This document shows, piece after piece, positions 16,500 to 25,057 of a DNA stretch of 35,219 bases. Both the position numbers and the translations under genes were made by a program. The stretch comes from Mogibacterium sp. (GTDB taxonomy: Bacteria > Bacillota > Clostridia > Peptostreptococcales > Anaerovoracaceae), in contig JAFRGD010000003.1 in the NCBI GenBank assembly GCA_017433975.1, positions 1 to 35,219 on the forward strand. Direction: 5' to 3'. Positions within the stretch are counted from its first letter, which is position 1. Each line of letters begins with the position of its first letter. The notes below the pieces were generated by a model. That model was given only the letters and a program-made list of their open reading frames with translations, did no database searches and was not told where the DNA came from.

Positions 16500-17696
16500 T
16501 CAGTAGTTCTCGCAGTTGATCTCGAAGAAAGACTGCGGGTGCAGGCAGGTCGGGCACACCTCCGGCGCTTTCTCGCCGACGACGATGTGGCCGCAGTTCC
16601 GGCACTCCCAGACCTTGACGGTGCTCTTAGCGAAGACCGCCGCCGTCTCAACGTTCTTCAGCAGTGCACGGTACCGCTCCTCGTGGTGCTTCTCGATGGC
16701 CGCGACGAGGCGGAAGCGCTGCGCGAGCTCCGGGAAACCTTCCTTCTCCGCGGTCTGCGCAAAACCCTCGTACATGTCGGTCCACTCATAGTTCTCACCC
16801 TCCGCCGCGGCGAGCAGGTTCTCCGCCGTGTCGCCGAGGCCGTTCAGCTCCTTGAACCACATCTTGGCGTGTTCCTTTTCGTTCTCCGCAGTCTTGAGGA
16901 AGAGCGCCGATATCTGCTCATAGCCTTCCTTCTTCGCGACGGACGCGTAATAAGTGTACTTGTTCCGCGCCTGGGACTCGCCCGCAAAGGCCGCCTCAAG
17001 ATTCTTTTCCGTCTGCGTCCCCGCGTACTTATTCTTTGGCGCAACCTCAGGCTCCGCCTCCTTCACAAAGACCGACGCCGGCTGCTTGCAGACCGGGCAC
17101 GCCTCCGGCGGCACATCGCCTTCGTGAACATAACCGCAAATTCCGCATACCCATTTACTCATCGTTGGTTCCGCTCCTTTCTCCATCAACCTTTCATTTC
17201 GATCGTTCTCCGGCAGTATTTCGAGCAGCGCCCGGGCCGCCTCCACCGGAAAGTCCTCTGTCGGCGGGGCTTCCAGCCACTGCCGTAACATATCATGTGC
17301 GTTTCCGCTCTGCGGGAGCATGTACCCCGCCTCCCGGATCAGGTCCTCGTTGACGAGCCGCACTGACTTCGCGACGGCCGTCATGAGGCGGTACAGGTCC
17401 GGATCGTCTGTCGCAGCCGCAATGCCCAGAGCGATCTGCTCCTGGGCCGCTTTGTTATCGGCCATCCGGTTCGCCAGCGCGACGACTTCTTCCTCTTTGA
17501 CCTGCTGCGGCGGGTACTCCGTCGGCACCATGGAAATCGCCCCGCTCGGGCATGCCGCGGCGCAATCTCCGCAGCCGATGCACCGCTCGACATCAATAAT
17601 GCTGTTTTCCGTGTCGGTCGCTCCGACCGGGCAGACATACAGGCAGATGCAGTCCTTGGTGCACAGCCGCAGGTTTCTGACAGCTACTTTACTCAT
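16500..17696 (-). CDS. Ferredoxin-rubredoxin-rubrerythrin-rubredoxin fusion
   Basis: One continuous frame of 398 residues joins four parts. Residues 1-60 are a two-cluster ferredoxin (Cys12, 16, 18, 22 in a slightly unusual spacing, then [12 protein letters not shown] at 39-50). Residues 61-170 are a helical linker. Residues 181-210 are a rubredoxin knuckle pair (CGICGY and CPVCKQP). Residues 222-355 are the ferritin-like di-iron domain ([27 protein letters not shown]). Residues 363-395 are the C-terminal rubredoxin ([14 protein letters not shown]). Rubrerythrins reduce hydrogen peroxide in anaerobes, fed by rubredoxin or ferredoxin. An internal ATG at 17162 follows AAAGGAG at 11 bases, so a separate 220-residue rubrerythrin may also be made. 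The start overlaps the upstream stop by ATGA. Confidence 0.9.
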   Translation of the reverse strand: MSKVAVRNLRLCTKDCICLYVCPVGATDTENSIIDVERCIGCGDCAAACPSGAISMVPTEYPPQQVKEEEVVALANRMADNKAAQEQIALGIAAATDDPDLYRLMTAVAKSVRLVNEDLIREAGYMLPQSGNAHDMLRQWLEAPPTEDFPVEAARALLEILPENDRNERLMEKGAEPTMSKWVCGICGYVHEGDVPPEACPVCKQPASVFVKEAEPEVAPKNKYAGTQTEKNLEAAFAGESQARNKYTYYASVAKKEGYEQISALFLKTAENEKEHAKMWFKELNGLGDTAENLLAAAEGENYEWTDMYEGFAQTAEKEGFPELAQRFRLVAAIEKHHEERYRALLKNVETAAVFAKSTVKVWECRNCGHIVVGEKAPEVCPTCLHPQSFFEINCENY

Positions 17697-18352
17697 GCCT
17701 CGGCCCTCCCTTCGATCTTTTCAAACTTCCAGGCAGGGACCTTGCAGACCGGGCAGGCGGCTGGCGCCTCGTCCCCGATGTAAACGAAGCCGCAGACGGT
17801 GCAGATCCAGATTCCGGTACCGGCGAGGAAGCCGGCGCCTTCTCTGGCGACGCGGTCCACGAGCGACTGCAGGAGCCTGGTGACCTTTTCCCCCCAGACG
17901 CAGATGCGCTGCGTGCCGCGGTCCCCGTAATGGACAGCCGCGCTGCGAAGCGCAGGGTACCCCTCCTCCAGGTCCGAGCCGATCAGGGCGGCAAGGTCAG
18001 CCAGCTCCGCCGAAGTCGCCGGTGGCGCAACCGCCGCAAAATAGTCCGCGAGCTCCCGGAACAAGGCGCTTTCTTCCGGTTTGTATTGCTTTTCGCAGCC
18101 CCTGGCCAGATTGGAGCAGAGCGCCGCAAAAGCGCTCGCCGGCAGCCGCTTCAGATCCTCGTCAACGGCAGCATGAACGTACGCATCGGTGCGCGCCGCG
18201 CCAGGCTCCGCAGCCGGCGCCGCCTCCGCCTGGAACACGGACTTCGGCGCCCCGCACCACGGGCAGACCCAGTCCTCCGGAAGCGCAGCAAACGGCTCGC
18301 CTTCTTTCTCTTCATCATAAACGTATCCGCAAACGGAACAGATGTATTTCAT
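17693..18352 (-). CDS. Double-rubredoxin protein with helical middle domain
   Basis: This 219-residue protein starts at ATG 18352, seven bases after AAAGGGGG; an ATG two codons earlier touches the ribosome site. Residues 1-42 are a typical rubredoxin ([22 protein letters not shown]). Residues 55-175 are a helical domain I do not recognise, and 183-213 carry a second rubredoxin-like knuckle pair ([20 protein letters not shown]). It probably passes electrons to the rubrerythrin fusion encoded immediately downstream (4-nt overlap), as part of peroxide or oxygen defence. The middle could be a degenerate rubrerythrin-like bundle, but I see no ExxH iron ligands there. Confidence 0.85.
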   Translation of the reverse strand: MKYICSVCGYVYDEEKEGEPFAALPEDWVCPWCGAPKSVFQAEAAPAAEPGAARTDAYVHAAVDEDLKRLPASAFAALCSNLARGCEKQYKPEESALFRELADYFAAVAPPATSAELADLAALIGSDLEEGYPALRSAAVHYGDRGTQRICVWGEKVTRLLQSLVDRVAREGAGFLAGTGIWICTVCGFVYIGDEAPAACPVCKVPAWKFEKIEGRAEA

Positions 18353-18369
18353 AGACATCCCCCCTTTCT

Positions 18370-18407
18370 ACTAACTATAGTATTGACTTTGGTGACAGTT
18401 AGTCAAT
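18370..18407. promoter_or_regulatory. Two interleaved operator-like dyads
   Basis: ACTAACT/AGTTAGT (18370-18376 and 18397-18403) and ATTGACT/AGTCAAT (18382-18388 and 18401-18407) are both perfect 7-bp inverted repeats covering the promoter at 18377-18406. They do not match the PerR or Fur boxes I know. A MarR- or other redox-responsive repressor is possible. Confidence 0.5.
18377..18406 (-). promoter_or_regulatory. Promoter of the rubredoxin/rubrerythrin operon
   Basis: TTGACT (18406-18401), an 18-nt spacer and TACTAT (18382-18377) on the minus strand, about 24 nt from the start codon at 18352. Confidence 0.65.
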
Positions 18408-18456
18408 CGTAACAAAACAGAACGGTTGTTATGTTTTTGCTCGGCCTTTGGCGGAC

Positions 18457-18485
18457 AAAAAAAGACCACAGGAATCCCTGCGGTC
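18457..18485 (-). terminator. Strong terminator after the TSCPD gene
   Basis: GACCGCAGG/CCTGTGGTC stem (9 bp, one G-T) with a GATT loop and seven T on the minus strand, 31 nt after the stop at 18517. It separates this unit from the rubredoxin operon. Confidence 0.92.
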
Positions 18486-18516
18486 CGTTCTGCGTCTGTC
18501 GCTTCGCGGTTGATTC

Positions 18517-18786
18517 TTAACGCGATTTCGCGGCCTCGTATTGCGCCTGTTTGAGCGCGATGGACAGCTGGTCCGGGCAGCTTGTCGGTTTGTAACCGCA
18601 GCGGATGCCTTGGATCCGCGAAATCGCTTCGTCGACGTCCATCCCCTGGATCAGCCGGGCGACGCCCTGGGTGTTGCCGGCGCAGCCGCCGTAGAACACG
18701 ACGTCCTTCACTTTGTTATCCTCGATCTCAACCGTGATCAGTTGAGAGCAAACGCCCTGCGGGCGGAATACGACTTTGGTACTCAT
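18517..18786 (-). CDS. TSCPD domain protein (TIGR03905 type)
   Basis: This 89-residue protein starts at ATG 18786, five bases after AAGGAGG; the frame runs upstream without support. It contains YGGCAGNTQG and the name-giving TSCPD motif (GYKPTSCPDQLSIAL) near the C-terminus, with three or four conserved cysteines that could bind metal. The TSCPD domain also occurs at the end of B12-dependent ribonucleotide reductases, but no function is known for this small stand-alone family. It probably shares a transcript with the HD-domain gene 53 nt upstream. Confidence 0.88.
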   Translation of the reverse strand: MSTKVVFRPQGVCSQLITVEIEDNKVKDVVFYGGCAGNTQGVARLIQGMDVDEAISRIQGIRCGYKPTSCPDQLSIALKQAQYEAAKSR

Positions 18787-18839
18787 CTTGTCCTCCTTGT
18801 ATGAACCAATGAACGGCATGCCTGTTCTCCTTCTTCCGG

Positions 18840-19415
18840 TTACAGACCGATCTCGTCGGCGATTTCGACCATCGCCTGGAGCGCGATCTCGGCGAAGTCA
18901 TCGAACGGGATACCGACCTCTTCGATCGCCATCATGTACTGGCGGTTCGCGCCGGCGGCGAAGCGCGTTTCCTTGAAGCGCTTCCGGATCGACTTCGGCT
19001 TGACGCTGGCGACTTTCTTGTCCGGGTAGATCTGGGCGACCGCCTTGACGAAGCCACTCATCGGGTCCGCGGCGAGCAGCGCGAGCTCGAGCGTGGTCTT
19101 GGCGACCTTGCCGCAGATCGGATTGTGCGCCTTGATCGCCTCCTCCATCTCCGGGATCTCGAAGCCGTTGTCCCGCAGGATCTGGCAGGACACCGGGCCG
19201 TGCGACGCGAAGTCGACGCGCCAGTTGGCGGTCTCCTCATCGAGGTCGTGCAGCAGGCCGCAGCAGGCCCAGAACTCCTCGCGCTCCGGATCGAGCCGGC
19301 GGGCGAGCGCCCGCATGATCGCCTCGACCGCATACGAATGCGTGATGTAATTCTCTCCTTTGACGTATTTGTGCAGCAGTTCATTCGCCTGCTCTCTGGT
19401 CATGGTGTCGCTCAT
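18840..19415 (-). CDS. HD-domain phosphohydrolase-like protein
   Basis: This 191-residue protein shows an HD-type metal site: His26 (YITHSYAVEA), His56-Asp57 (GLLHDLDEE) and a later AADPMSGFV with Asp. The family hydrolyses phosphate esters, often of nucleotides; substrates vary. AGGAG lies eight bases before ATG 19415. It sits between purine nucleoside phosphorylase and the TSCPD gene, which favours a nucleotide-related role (inference). A REP-like copy (19460-19490) lies in the 77-nt gap to the phosphorylase gene. Confidence 0.85.
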   Translation of the reverse strand: MSDTMTREQANELLHKYVKGENYITHSYAVEAIMRALARRLDPEREEFWACCGLLHDLDEETANWRVDFASHGPVSCQILRDNGFEIPEMEEAIKAHNPICGKVAKTTLELALLAADPMSGFVKAVAQIYPDKKVASVKPKSIRKRFKETRFAAGANRQYMMAIEEVGIPFDDFAEIALQAMVEIADEIGL

Positions 19416-19459
19416 TTATGTTACTCCTTTAATTGCCGTTATGTTGATTTGATGAAAAA

Positions 19460-19490
19460 GATGAAAACCGGAACCGTCCCCTGGTTCACC
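19460..19490. repeat. Single REP-like copy
   Basis: This is a third copy of the 20-bp arm seen at 16280-16299 and 16436-16455, here followed by CTGGTTCACC as a partial flank match. It lies between two genes of one operon, two bases from the phosphorylase stop. Confidence 0.8.
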
Positions 19491-19492
19491 GA

Positions 19493-20356
19493 TTAGTCCA
19501 GGTCGAGGGAAAGCACGATGTCGACGACGGTCGCGAAGTCCGCAGCGACCTTGCCGGCGACCTTCTCGACGTGGTCGCTGTCGATCGGCTCGTCCAGGAC
19601 GCCCGCCGCCGCGTTGCTCAGGCAGGAAATCGCGACGACTTCCATCCCGGCGTGTCCGGCGGTGATCGCCTCCGGTACGGTGGACATCCCGACCGCGTCC
19701 GCGCCGATGGTCCGCAGGAACCGGATCTCGGCCGGCGTCTCAAAGCTCGGGCCGAGCATCATCGCGTAGACGCCTTCGGTCAGCCGGATGCCGGCGTCCC
19801 AGGCCTTCTCGCGGATCTGCCTGCGCAGTTTGGCCGGATACAGGTACGTCATGTCCGGAAAACGCGGGCCGAGCGCCTCGATGTTGGCGCCGATCAGCGG
19901 GTTGTTGCCGGACAGGTTGATGTGGTCGCGGATGAGCATCAGGTCTCCCGGAATGGAGAACGGGTCGATCGCGCCGGCCGCGTTGGTGATGAGGATCCGT
20001 TTGATCCCGAGCCGCGCCATCACGCGCACCGGGAAGACCGTAGCGTACATCGAATACCCTTCGTAGCAGTGCAGCCGTCCGGCCATGAGGAGGACGTTTC
20101 TGCCCATGCGCTGGCCGTAGCAGAGCATCCCCTTGTGCCCCGGCGCCGTCGACACGAGAAAGCCCGGAATTTCACTGTACGGGACCGTGATCCGGTTCTC
20201 CAGTTTGTCCGCGTAGGTCCCGAGGCCCGTGCCCAGGATGACCGCAACCTCCGGCGCCTCAAAGCCGCGCCCCTTGAGGTATTCCGCCGCCTCATCGATC
20301 AGCCGCAGCTCCCCTTCCGGATCGCGCAGGTCGTGCAGTATTTTCCTCTCCTCCAT
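19493..20356 (-). CDS. punA: Purine nucleoside phosphorylase
   Basis: This 287-residue enzyme splits inosine or guanosine with phosphate. It has the trimeric class pattern: ILGTGLG (40-46), PGHKG and GRLHCYEGY for phosphate and ribose, TNAAGAI (124-130), GPSFETPAE with Glu206 and SNAA with Asn248 as purine-binding residues. Length fits family I. GGAGG lies seven bases before ATG. The first base of coding is followed upstream by the large palindrome at 20368-20645, so its promoter is not clear. Confidence 0.93.
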   Translation of the reverse strand: MEERKILHDLRDPEGELRLIDEAAEYLKGRGFEAPEVAVILGTGLGTYADKLENRITVPYSEIPGFLVSTAPGHKGMLCYGQRMGRNVLLMAGRLHCYEGYSMYATVFPVRVMARLGIKRILITNAAGAIDPFSIPGDLMLIRDHINLSGNNPLIGANIEALGPRFPDMTYLYPAKLRRQIREKAWDAGIRLTEGVYAMMLGPSFETPAEIRFLRTIGADAVGMSTVPEAITAGHAGMEVVAISCLSNAAAGVLDEPIDSDHVEKVAGKVAADFATVVDIVLSLDLD

Positions 20357-20367
20357 AATTTACCTCC

Positions 20368-20645
20368 ATGAAAAGATGGTTTCGTCTTGTACTTGGATGG
20401 CGCTGTGCATGGCCGGGCGGCCCAGTGCTTGGGAAAGGGGCCTGCCGGTAGCCGGTGCTTAGCGATAAACGAGTCGGCGGCGAAGTTTGACATGAACGTT
20501 TACGTTCAATGTCAGGCAAGACGCCGGCGAAGTTTGAGCTTAGCACCGCTGCGTCACCGGCACGAGGCGCGAGCCGTACCCTTGCCAAAGCACCGGGCCG
20601 CCCGGCCAAGCCGCAACGCCAGCCTCCGTTCCACGAAATCAGCCC
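20368..20645. repeat. Large imperfect palindrome between divergent genes
   Basis: The left half (from TTTCGT at about 20370) and the complement of the right half share long similarity. A perfect GGCCGGGCGGCCC core (20411-20423) faces GGGCCGCCCGGCC (20595-20607); GGTGCTTAGC faces GCTTAGCACC with one mismatch; and the centre is GAACGT/ACGTTC flanked by GACAT/ATGTC (20489-20513). The direct repeat GGCGAAGTTTGA occurs twice (about 20478 and 20526). Candidate overlapping frames read through it but lack any supporting signal. It is probably a non-autonomous mobile element or structured RNA of unknown type. Confidence 0.65.
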
Positions 20646-20660
20646 ATCCGATTTATTCCA

Positions 20661-20675
20661 ATTCTGCAACAGAAT
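20661..20675. promoter_or_regulatory. Operator-like palindrome upstream of the acyl-CoA ligase
   Basis: ATTCTG-CAA-CAGAAT is a perfect 6-bp inverted repeat ten bases before the -35 of the promoter at 20685-20713. The binding protein is unknown. Confidence 0.4.
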
Positions 20676-20684
20676 AGTTTCCTA

Positions 20685-20713
20685 TTGAACTAACAACGAA
20701 AAAATTTTATCAT
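20685..20713 (+). promoter_or_regulatory. Promoter of the acyl-CoA ligase operon
   Basis: TTGAAC, a 17-nt spacer and TATCAT, with +1 near 20720 and a leader of about 60 nt. Confidence 0.6.
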
Positions 20714-20778
20714 AGTTATAAGTGTGATTCAAGTTTCTGGAAGGATTACGAGAACGGGGGTATGAGGATTTGATTAGC

Positions 20779-22455
20779 ATGAGAGAGGTCCTGGCGCGGT
20801 CCGTCGAGCGCTTCGGGAGTAATATAGCTTTTACGTTGAAGCTAAAGGACGGCAGTTACCGGGACATCACGTACATCCGCTATTATGAGGACCTCCGGTG
20901 CCTCGGTGAAGCCATGATTGCAACAGGCCTTGCCGGCCAGACCATCGGAATCATCGGCAAAAACAGCTACGCGTGGTTCCTCGCGCACCTCGCCAACCAG
21001 TTCTCGGGCGGCATCTCCGTCATGCTGGATAAGGACGCCCCGTACAACGAATTCGTCAGCAACCTCGTCAGGACGGAGACGACGGCGGTTTTCTATGACG
21101 TCAAGGAAAGAGACATGGTCCTCAAGGCCATGGCGTCCGGCGAGACCAAACTGGCGCACGCCATCCCGCTCTATGAGTGCGAGGGCGAGACCGACATCTT
21201 CGACCTGCTCGAGCAGGGCAAGGAGATCATCGGCAGCGGCGCCGAGCCGGAGATCGACAAGGTCGTCCTCGACCCGGACCGCGTATCGCACTACTTCTTC
21301 ACGTCCGGCACGACGTCCCTCTCCAAGATCGTCATGCTGTCCCAGTGGAACATTTCTTACAACACGCTCAACATGTGCGACGTCGAACCGTTCTGGCCGA
21401 CCGACACGACCATCATGCTGCTGCCGTACCACCACACGTTCGGCTCCGGCGGCCAGTGGGTCATGCTCGCGTCCGGCATCCGGACGGTCTACTGCGACGG
21501 CCTCAAATATCTCCAAAAGAATCTCAAGGAATACGGTGTCACGTTCTTCGTCGGCGTCCCGCTGCTCGTCGAGGCGATGTACAGCAAGATCATGAAGACG
21601 GCCGAGAAGGAAGGCTTGACCGGCCGCATCAACACGTTCTCCAAGGTCGTCCGCAACCTCAACAAGATCCACATCGACATCCGCCGCAACGTCTTCAAGT
21701 CCGTTCTCGACGCGCTCGGCGGCAAGCTCCGCTTCATCATCATCGGCGCCTCCGCGGCAGACCCAAAGGTCGTGCAGGCGTTCAACGACTTCGGCGTCTT
21801 CTGCATCCAGGGTTACGGCCTGACCGAGACCTCCCCGGTTCTCATCGCCGAGCAACCTGGCTATCAGCGCCTCGGCTCGATTGGCGTTCCGATGAAGGGC
21901 GTCGAGATCGACCTCGTCGACAAGGACGAGAACGGCGTCGGCGAGATCATCGCCCGCGCGGAAAATGTCATGAAGGGCTACCTCAACGATCCGGAGGCGA
22001 CCGCCGCGGTCATCAAGGACGGCTGGTTCTACACCGGCGACCTCGCGTACCGCGACAAGGACGGCTTCTATTTCATCACCGGGCGTAAGAAAAACGTCAT
22101 CGTGCTCCATAACGGCAAGAACGTCTCCCCGGAGGAACTCGAGTCCATGGTCGACAAGTTCCCGTACCAGCTCGAGAACATCGTCCTCGGCGTACCGAAC
22201 AACGGCGACGAGAAGGACTCGGTCATCACGCTCAAGCTCGTCTACGACCCGAACCACGAGATGCTCGCCGGCAAGTCCCGCGAAGAGATCGAGGCGATCG
22301 TCAACGCCGACGTGGACAAGCTGAACGATTCCGTCCAGCTCTACAAACGGATCAAACGCGTCTACATCACCGACGAGCCGATGGAAAAGACCAGCACCGG
22401 CAAAGTCAAGAAATACATCGAACTGGAGAAGATCTTAGCCGCAGAGCAGAAATAA
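20779..22455 (+). CDS. AMP-forming acyl-CoA synthetase
   Basis: This 558-residue adenylate-forming enzyme activates a carboxylic acid to acyl-AMP and then acyl-CoA. Motifs in order: the P-loop FFTSGTTSLSKIVMLS (Lys-containing, Ser in place of the usual Gly), GYGLTETSPV, YTGDLAYRD, ITGRKKNVIVLHNGKNVSPEE, and C-terminal KTSTGKVKKY with the catalytic lysine. It resembles long-chain fatty acid CoA ligases in layout; the substrate is not certain. I prefer ATG 20779 (GAGG 11 bases upstream); TTG at 20770 is an alternative. It heads a plus-strand unit with a PLP enzyme, a RidA-like protein and an amidase. Confidence 0.9.
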   Translation: MREVLARSVERFGSNIAFTLKLKDGSYRDITYIRYYEDLRCLGEAMIATGLAGQTIGIIGKNSYAWFLAHLANQFSGGISVMLDKDAPYNEFVSNLVRTETTAVFYDVKERDMVLKAMASGETKLAHAIPLYECEGETDIFDLLEQGKEIIGSGAEPEIDKVVLDPDRVSHYFFTSGTTSLSKIVMLSQWNISYNTLNMCDVEPFWPTDTTIMLLPYHHTFGSGGQWVMLASGIRTVYCDGLKYLQKNLKEYGVTFFVGVPLLVEAMYSKIMKTAEKEGLTGRINTFSKVVRNLNKIHIDIRRNVFKSVLDALGGKLRFIIIGASAADPKVVQAFNDFGVFCIQGYGLTETSPVLIAEQPGYQRLGSIGVPMKGVEIDLVDKDENGVGEIIARAENVMKGYLNDPEATAAVIKDGWFYTGDLAYRDKDGFYFITGRKKNVIVLHNGKNVSPEELESMVDKFPYQLENIVLGVPNNGDEKDSVITLKLVYDPNHEMLAGKSREEIEAIVNADVDKLNDSVQLYKRIKRVYITDEPMEKTSTGKVKKYIELEKILAAEQK

Positions 22456-22469
22456 AAAAGGAGCGCAGC

Positions 22470-23657
22470 ATGGTCAACTTTTGTAAGACAATCGAAGAAA
22501 TGCGTTCACGGTCCCCGGTGACCAAGGAATGGGCTTACCTCGAAATCGCGAGCACCGGCCTGATTCCGGACTTCGTCTACGACGGCGTCCGCCGGTACAT
22601 GGATGACCGCTACTATAAGGGCGGCGACTCGATTTGGGCGTATCCGGACGCGTCGGTCGGCACGCTCGGCATGTGGGACCGCTCCAAATCCGCCATCGGG
22701 CAGATGATCAACGGCGACCCGTCCTGCATCGCGTTCGGGACGAGCTCGACCCAGATGTTCACGATGGTCACGGAGGGCATCGAATACGGCCCGGAGGACA
22801 ATGTCGTGGCGCTGCAGGACTGCTGGTACGGCAACCGCTTCGCGTGGCAGAAACGCGAGACCGAGGGCCTCGAGGTCCGCTACGCGTACCCGGTGAGCGG
22901 TGAAGTCCGGCTCGAGGAGATCGCGAAACTGGTCGATGACCATACGCGCGCGGTCACGGTCAACCTGGTCGAAAGCGGCACGGGTTACCGCGTCGACATC
23001 GACGCGATCGGGGCGTTCTGCAAGGAACGTGACATCCTGCTCTTCGTCGACGGCGTCCAGGCGCTCGGCGCGCTCCAGGTTGACGTGCAGCGGTCCAATA
23101 TCGACTTCATGGTCGGGAACGACTATAAATGGATGATGAACTTCTGCGGTTGCGGCTACGCCTACATCAGCCCGCGCGTCAACCGGCTGATCACCCGCTG
23201 GGGCGCCGGGCACATGTCCGACACCGAGCGCTTCAACTCCGCAAAGTCCCACCTAGAGCAGCGCGCGGACGCGGGCCGCTTCGAGATCGGCTACCCGAAC
23301 GCCGCCGGTATCTACGGCCTCGGCCTCACCGCCATGCAGTACAACCTGCTCGGCGGCGCCAACATCGAAGCCTACAACCTCGGCCTCGCGGACTACTTCC
23401 GGGCGCAGGCCCGGGCGACCGAGGGCGTCCGCCTGACGTACGACTTCGCCGCTGAGAACCTCTCGCAGATTGTCTCCATCAAGGTCTCCCCAGAAGTCCG
23501 GATCACCGACGCAGACTTCGAGGCGGCCAAGGTCTTCATCCACTTCCGCGGCACCGACGAAAACGGCGACCGCGAGATCCGCGTCGCGTTCCATTACTTC
23601 AACAACCGTGAGGATATCGACCGGTTCTTTGCGGTAATCAGAGGTGGGCTTATATAA
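22470..23657 (+). CDS. Class V aminotransferase-fold PLP enzyme
   Basis: This 395-residue protein has the class V fold: GTSSTQMF near 90-97 for PLP phosphate, Asp194 in LFVDGVQALG, and the Schiff-base Lys220 in GNDYKWMMNFCGCGYAYI. It lacks an obvious persulfide cysteine loop like that at 8500-9639, so it is closer to isopenicillin-N epimerase-like, kynureninase-like or lyase members than to a desulfurase. The reaction is unknown. AAGGAG lies seven bases before ATG and the gap to the acyl-CoA ligase is only 14 nt, so the two are co-transcribed. Confidence 0.85.
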   Translation: MVNFCKTIEEMRSRSPVTKEWAYLEIASTGLIPDFVYDGVRRYMDDRYYKGGDSIWAYPDASVGTLGMWDRSKSAIGQMINGDPSCIAFGTSSTQMFTMVTEGIEYGPEDNVVALQDCWYGNRFAWQKRETEGLEVRYAYPVSGEVRLEEIAKLVDDHTRAVTVNLVESGTGYRVDIDAIGAFCKERDILLFVDGVQALGALQVDVQRSNIDFMVGNDYKWMMNFCGCGYAYISPRVNRLITRWGAGHMSDTERFNSAKSHLEQRADAGRFEIGYPNAAGIYGLGLTAMQYNLLGGANIEAYNLGLADYFRAQARATEGVRLTYDFAAENLSQIVSIKVSPEVRITDADFEAAKVFIHFRGTDENGDREIRVAFHYFNNREDIDRFFAVIRGGLI

Positions 23658-23718
23658 AATTATCGTCAACTAACACATTGCACATAAATTATACACGTTA
23701 TTGAAAGGAGACCTTACC

Positions 23719-24183
23719 ATGCATGAAATCGACAAGAGATTAGAGGAGCTCGGAATCGTTCTTGAGGTTGGCCCGAAGCCGATCGCCAACTACGTCAGCG
23801 TTCAAAAGGCCGGCGACATCTGGTTCTTCTCCGGCTCCGGCCCGTTCAAGGACGGCAAGCCGGCGATCTTCGGCCGCCTCGGCGACGACATGACCGTCGA
23901 AGAAGGCTACGCGGCAGCCCGCCTCACCGGCATCAACATGCTCGCCATCATGAAGAGAGAGTTCGACGGCGACTGGGACAAGCTCGAGCAGGTCGTCAAA
24001 GTGAACGGCTACGTCAGATGCACCGACGACTTCGGCCAGCAGCCGGCCGTCATCAACGGCGTCTCCGACCTCTTCGTCGAGGTCCTCGGCGACAAGGGCC
24101 GCCACGCGCGTACCGCCATGGGCACCAACGCGCTGCCGATGGACATGCCGATGGAAGTCGAATGGATCATCAAGGTCAAATAG
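23719..24183 (+). CDS. RidA/YjgF-family protein
   Basis: This 154-residue protein starts at ATG 23719, eight bases after AAAGGAG; an in-frame TTG at 23701 precedes the ribosome site. It matches the longer RidA-like group: an N-terminal extension, FSGSGPFKDGKP, an AARLTGINMLAIMK helix, VVKVNGYVRCTDDF and a C-terminal MPMEVEWIIKV strand. The arginine of RidA that binds the carboxylate of imines is plausibly RCTDDF's Arg or HARTAMG's Arg. RidA proteins hydrolyse reactive enamine/imine products of PLP enzymes, which suits its place right after one. Confidence 0.88.
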   Translation: MHEIDKRLEELGIVLEVGPKPIANYVSVQKAGDIWFFSGSGPFKDGKPAIFGRLGDDMTVEEGYAAARLTGINMLAIMKREFDGDWDKLEQVVKVNGYVRCTDDFGQQPAVINGVSDLFVEVLGDKGRHARTAMGTNALPMDMPMEVEWIIKVK

Positions 24184-24186
24184 ATC

Positions 24187-25002
24187 ATGAAAATCGCGCA
24201 ACTACAGTTAAAAGTGCTGGATAGCAAAGAAGCCAACCTCGCGCAGCTCCGTCGCGAAATCGAGGCGGTCATGGCCGAGCAGCCGGACTTCGTCACGGTC
24301 GGCGAGATGTTCGCCTGCCCGTACTACACCCCGAACTTCCCGCTCTACGCGGAGGAGGACGGCGGACCGATGTGGCGGGCCCTGTCCGCCATCGCCCGGG
24401 ATTACGGCGTGTACCTCTCCGCCGGCTCTGTTCCGGAGCTCGCGGACGGCAAGGTCTACAACACCGCCTACGTATTCGACCGCGCCGGGCAGCAGATCGC
24501 AAAGCACCGCAAGGTCCACCTCTTTGATATCGACGTCAAGGGCGGGCAGTCGTTCCGCGAATCCGACACGCTGACCGCCGGCGACCGCCACACGGTGTTC
24601 GACACGGAGTTTGGCAGGATGGGCCTCTGCATCTGTTTCGACGGCCGCTTCCCGGAACTCGCCAGGCTCATGGTCCTGGACGGCGCGCAGGCGATCTTTG
24701 TTCCGGCTGCGTTTAACATGACGACCGGGCCGGCGCACTGGGAGGTCATGCACCGCTCCCGCGCGGTGGACAACCAGTGCTACATCGTCGCGACGTCGCC
24801 GGCGCGCGACGTGAACTTCAGCTACGTCGCCTGGGGGCACTCGATGATCGTCGACCCTTGGGGCAAGGTCGTCACCGAACTCGGCGCGGACGCCGGTGCC
24901 GCCGTGACCGAAATCGACCTCGGCTCCGTACAACAGATCCGCGAGCAGCTCCCGCTCCTCAGCGCGCGCCGCACGGATCTGTACGAACTCACCGCAAAAT
25001 AG
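24187..25002 (+). CDS. Nitrilase-family amidase, omega-amidase-like
   Basis: This 271-residue carbon-nitrogen hydrolase carries the catalytic triad Glu40 (TVGEMF), Lys109 (HRKVHLFD) and Cys150 (LCICFDGRFPE). The KVHLFDIDVKGG stretch and length resemble omega-amidases (Nit2), which hydrolyse alpha-ketoglutaramate and alpha-ketosuccinamate. It starts three bases after the RidA stop with a weak AAGG site inside the upstream gene, so translation is probably coupled. With a PLP enzyme and RidA alongside, clean-up or use of keto- or imino-acid amides is a fair guess, not proven. Confidence 0.9.
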   Translation: MKIAQLQLKVLDSKEANLAQLRREIEAVMAEQPDFVTVGEMFACPYYTPNFPLYAEEDGGPMWRALSAIARDYGVYLSAGSVPELADGKVYNTAYVFDRAGQQIAKHRKVHLFDIDVKGGQSFRESDTLTAGDRHTVFDTEFGRMGLCICFDGRFPELARLMVLDGAQAIFVPAAFNMTTGPAHWEVMHRSRAVDNQCYIVATSPARDVNFSYVAWGHSMIVDPWGKVVTELGADAGAAVTEIDLGSVQQIREQLPLLSARRTDLYELTAK

Positions 25003-25057
25003 CCCGGTCCCCCGCTCCGCACGCGCGGACCGTACTGCAGCTTCAAACGAAACAACA

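Noticed and set aside
20292..20669. Minus-strand frame of 125 codons over the 20368-20645 palindrome
   Set aside because: It overlaps the start of punA, lacks a ribosome site, and its composition follows the palindrome, not a protein family.
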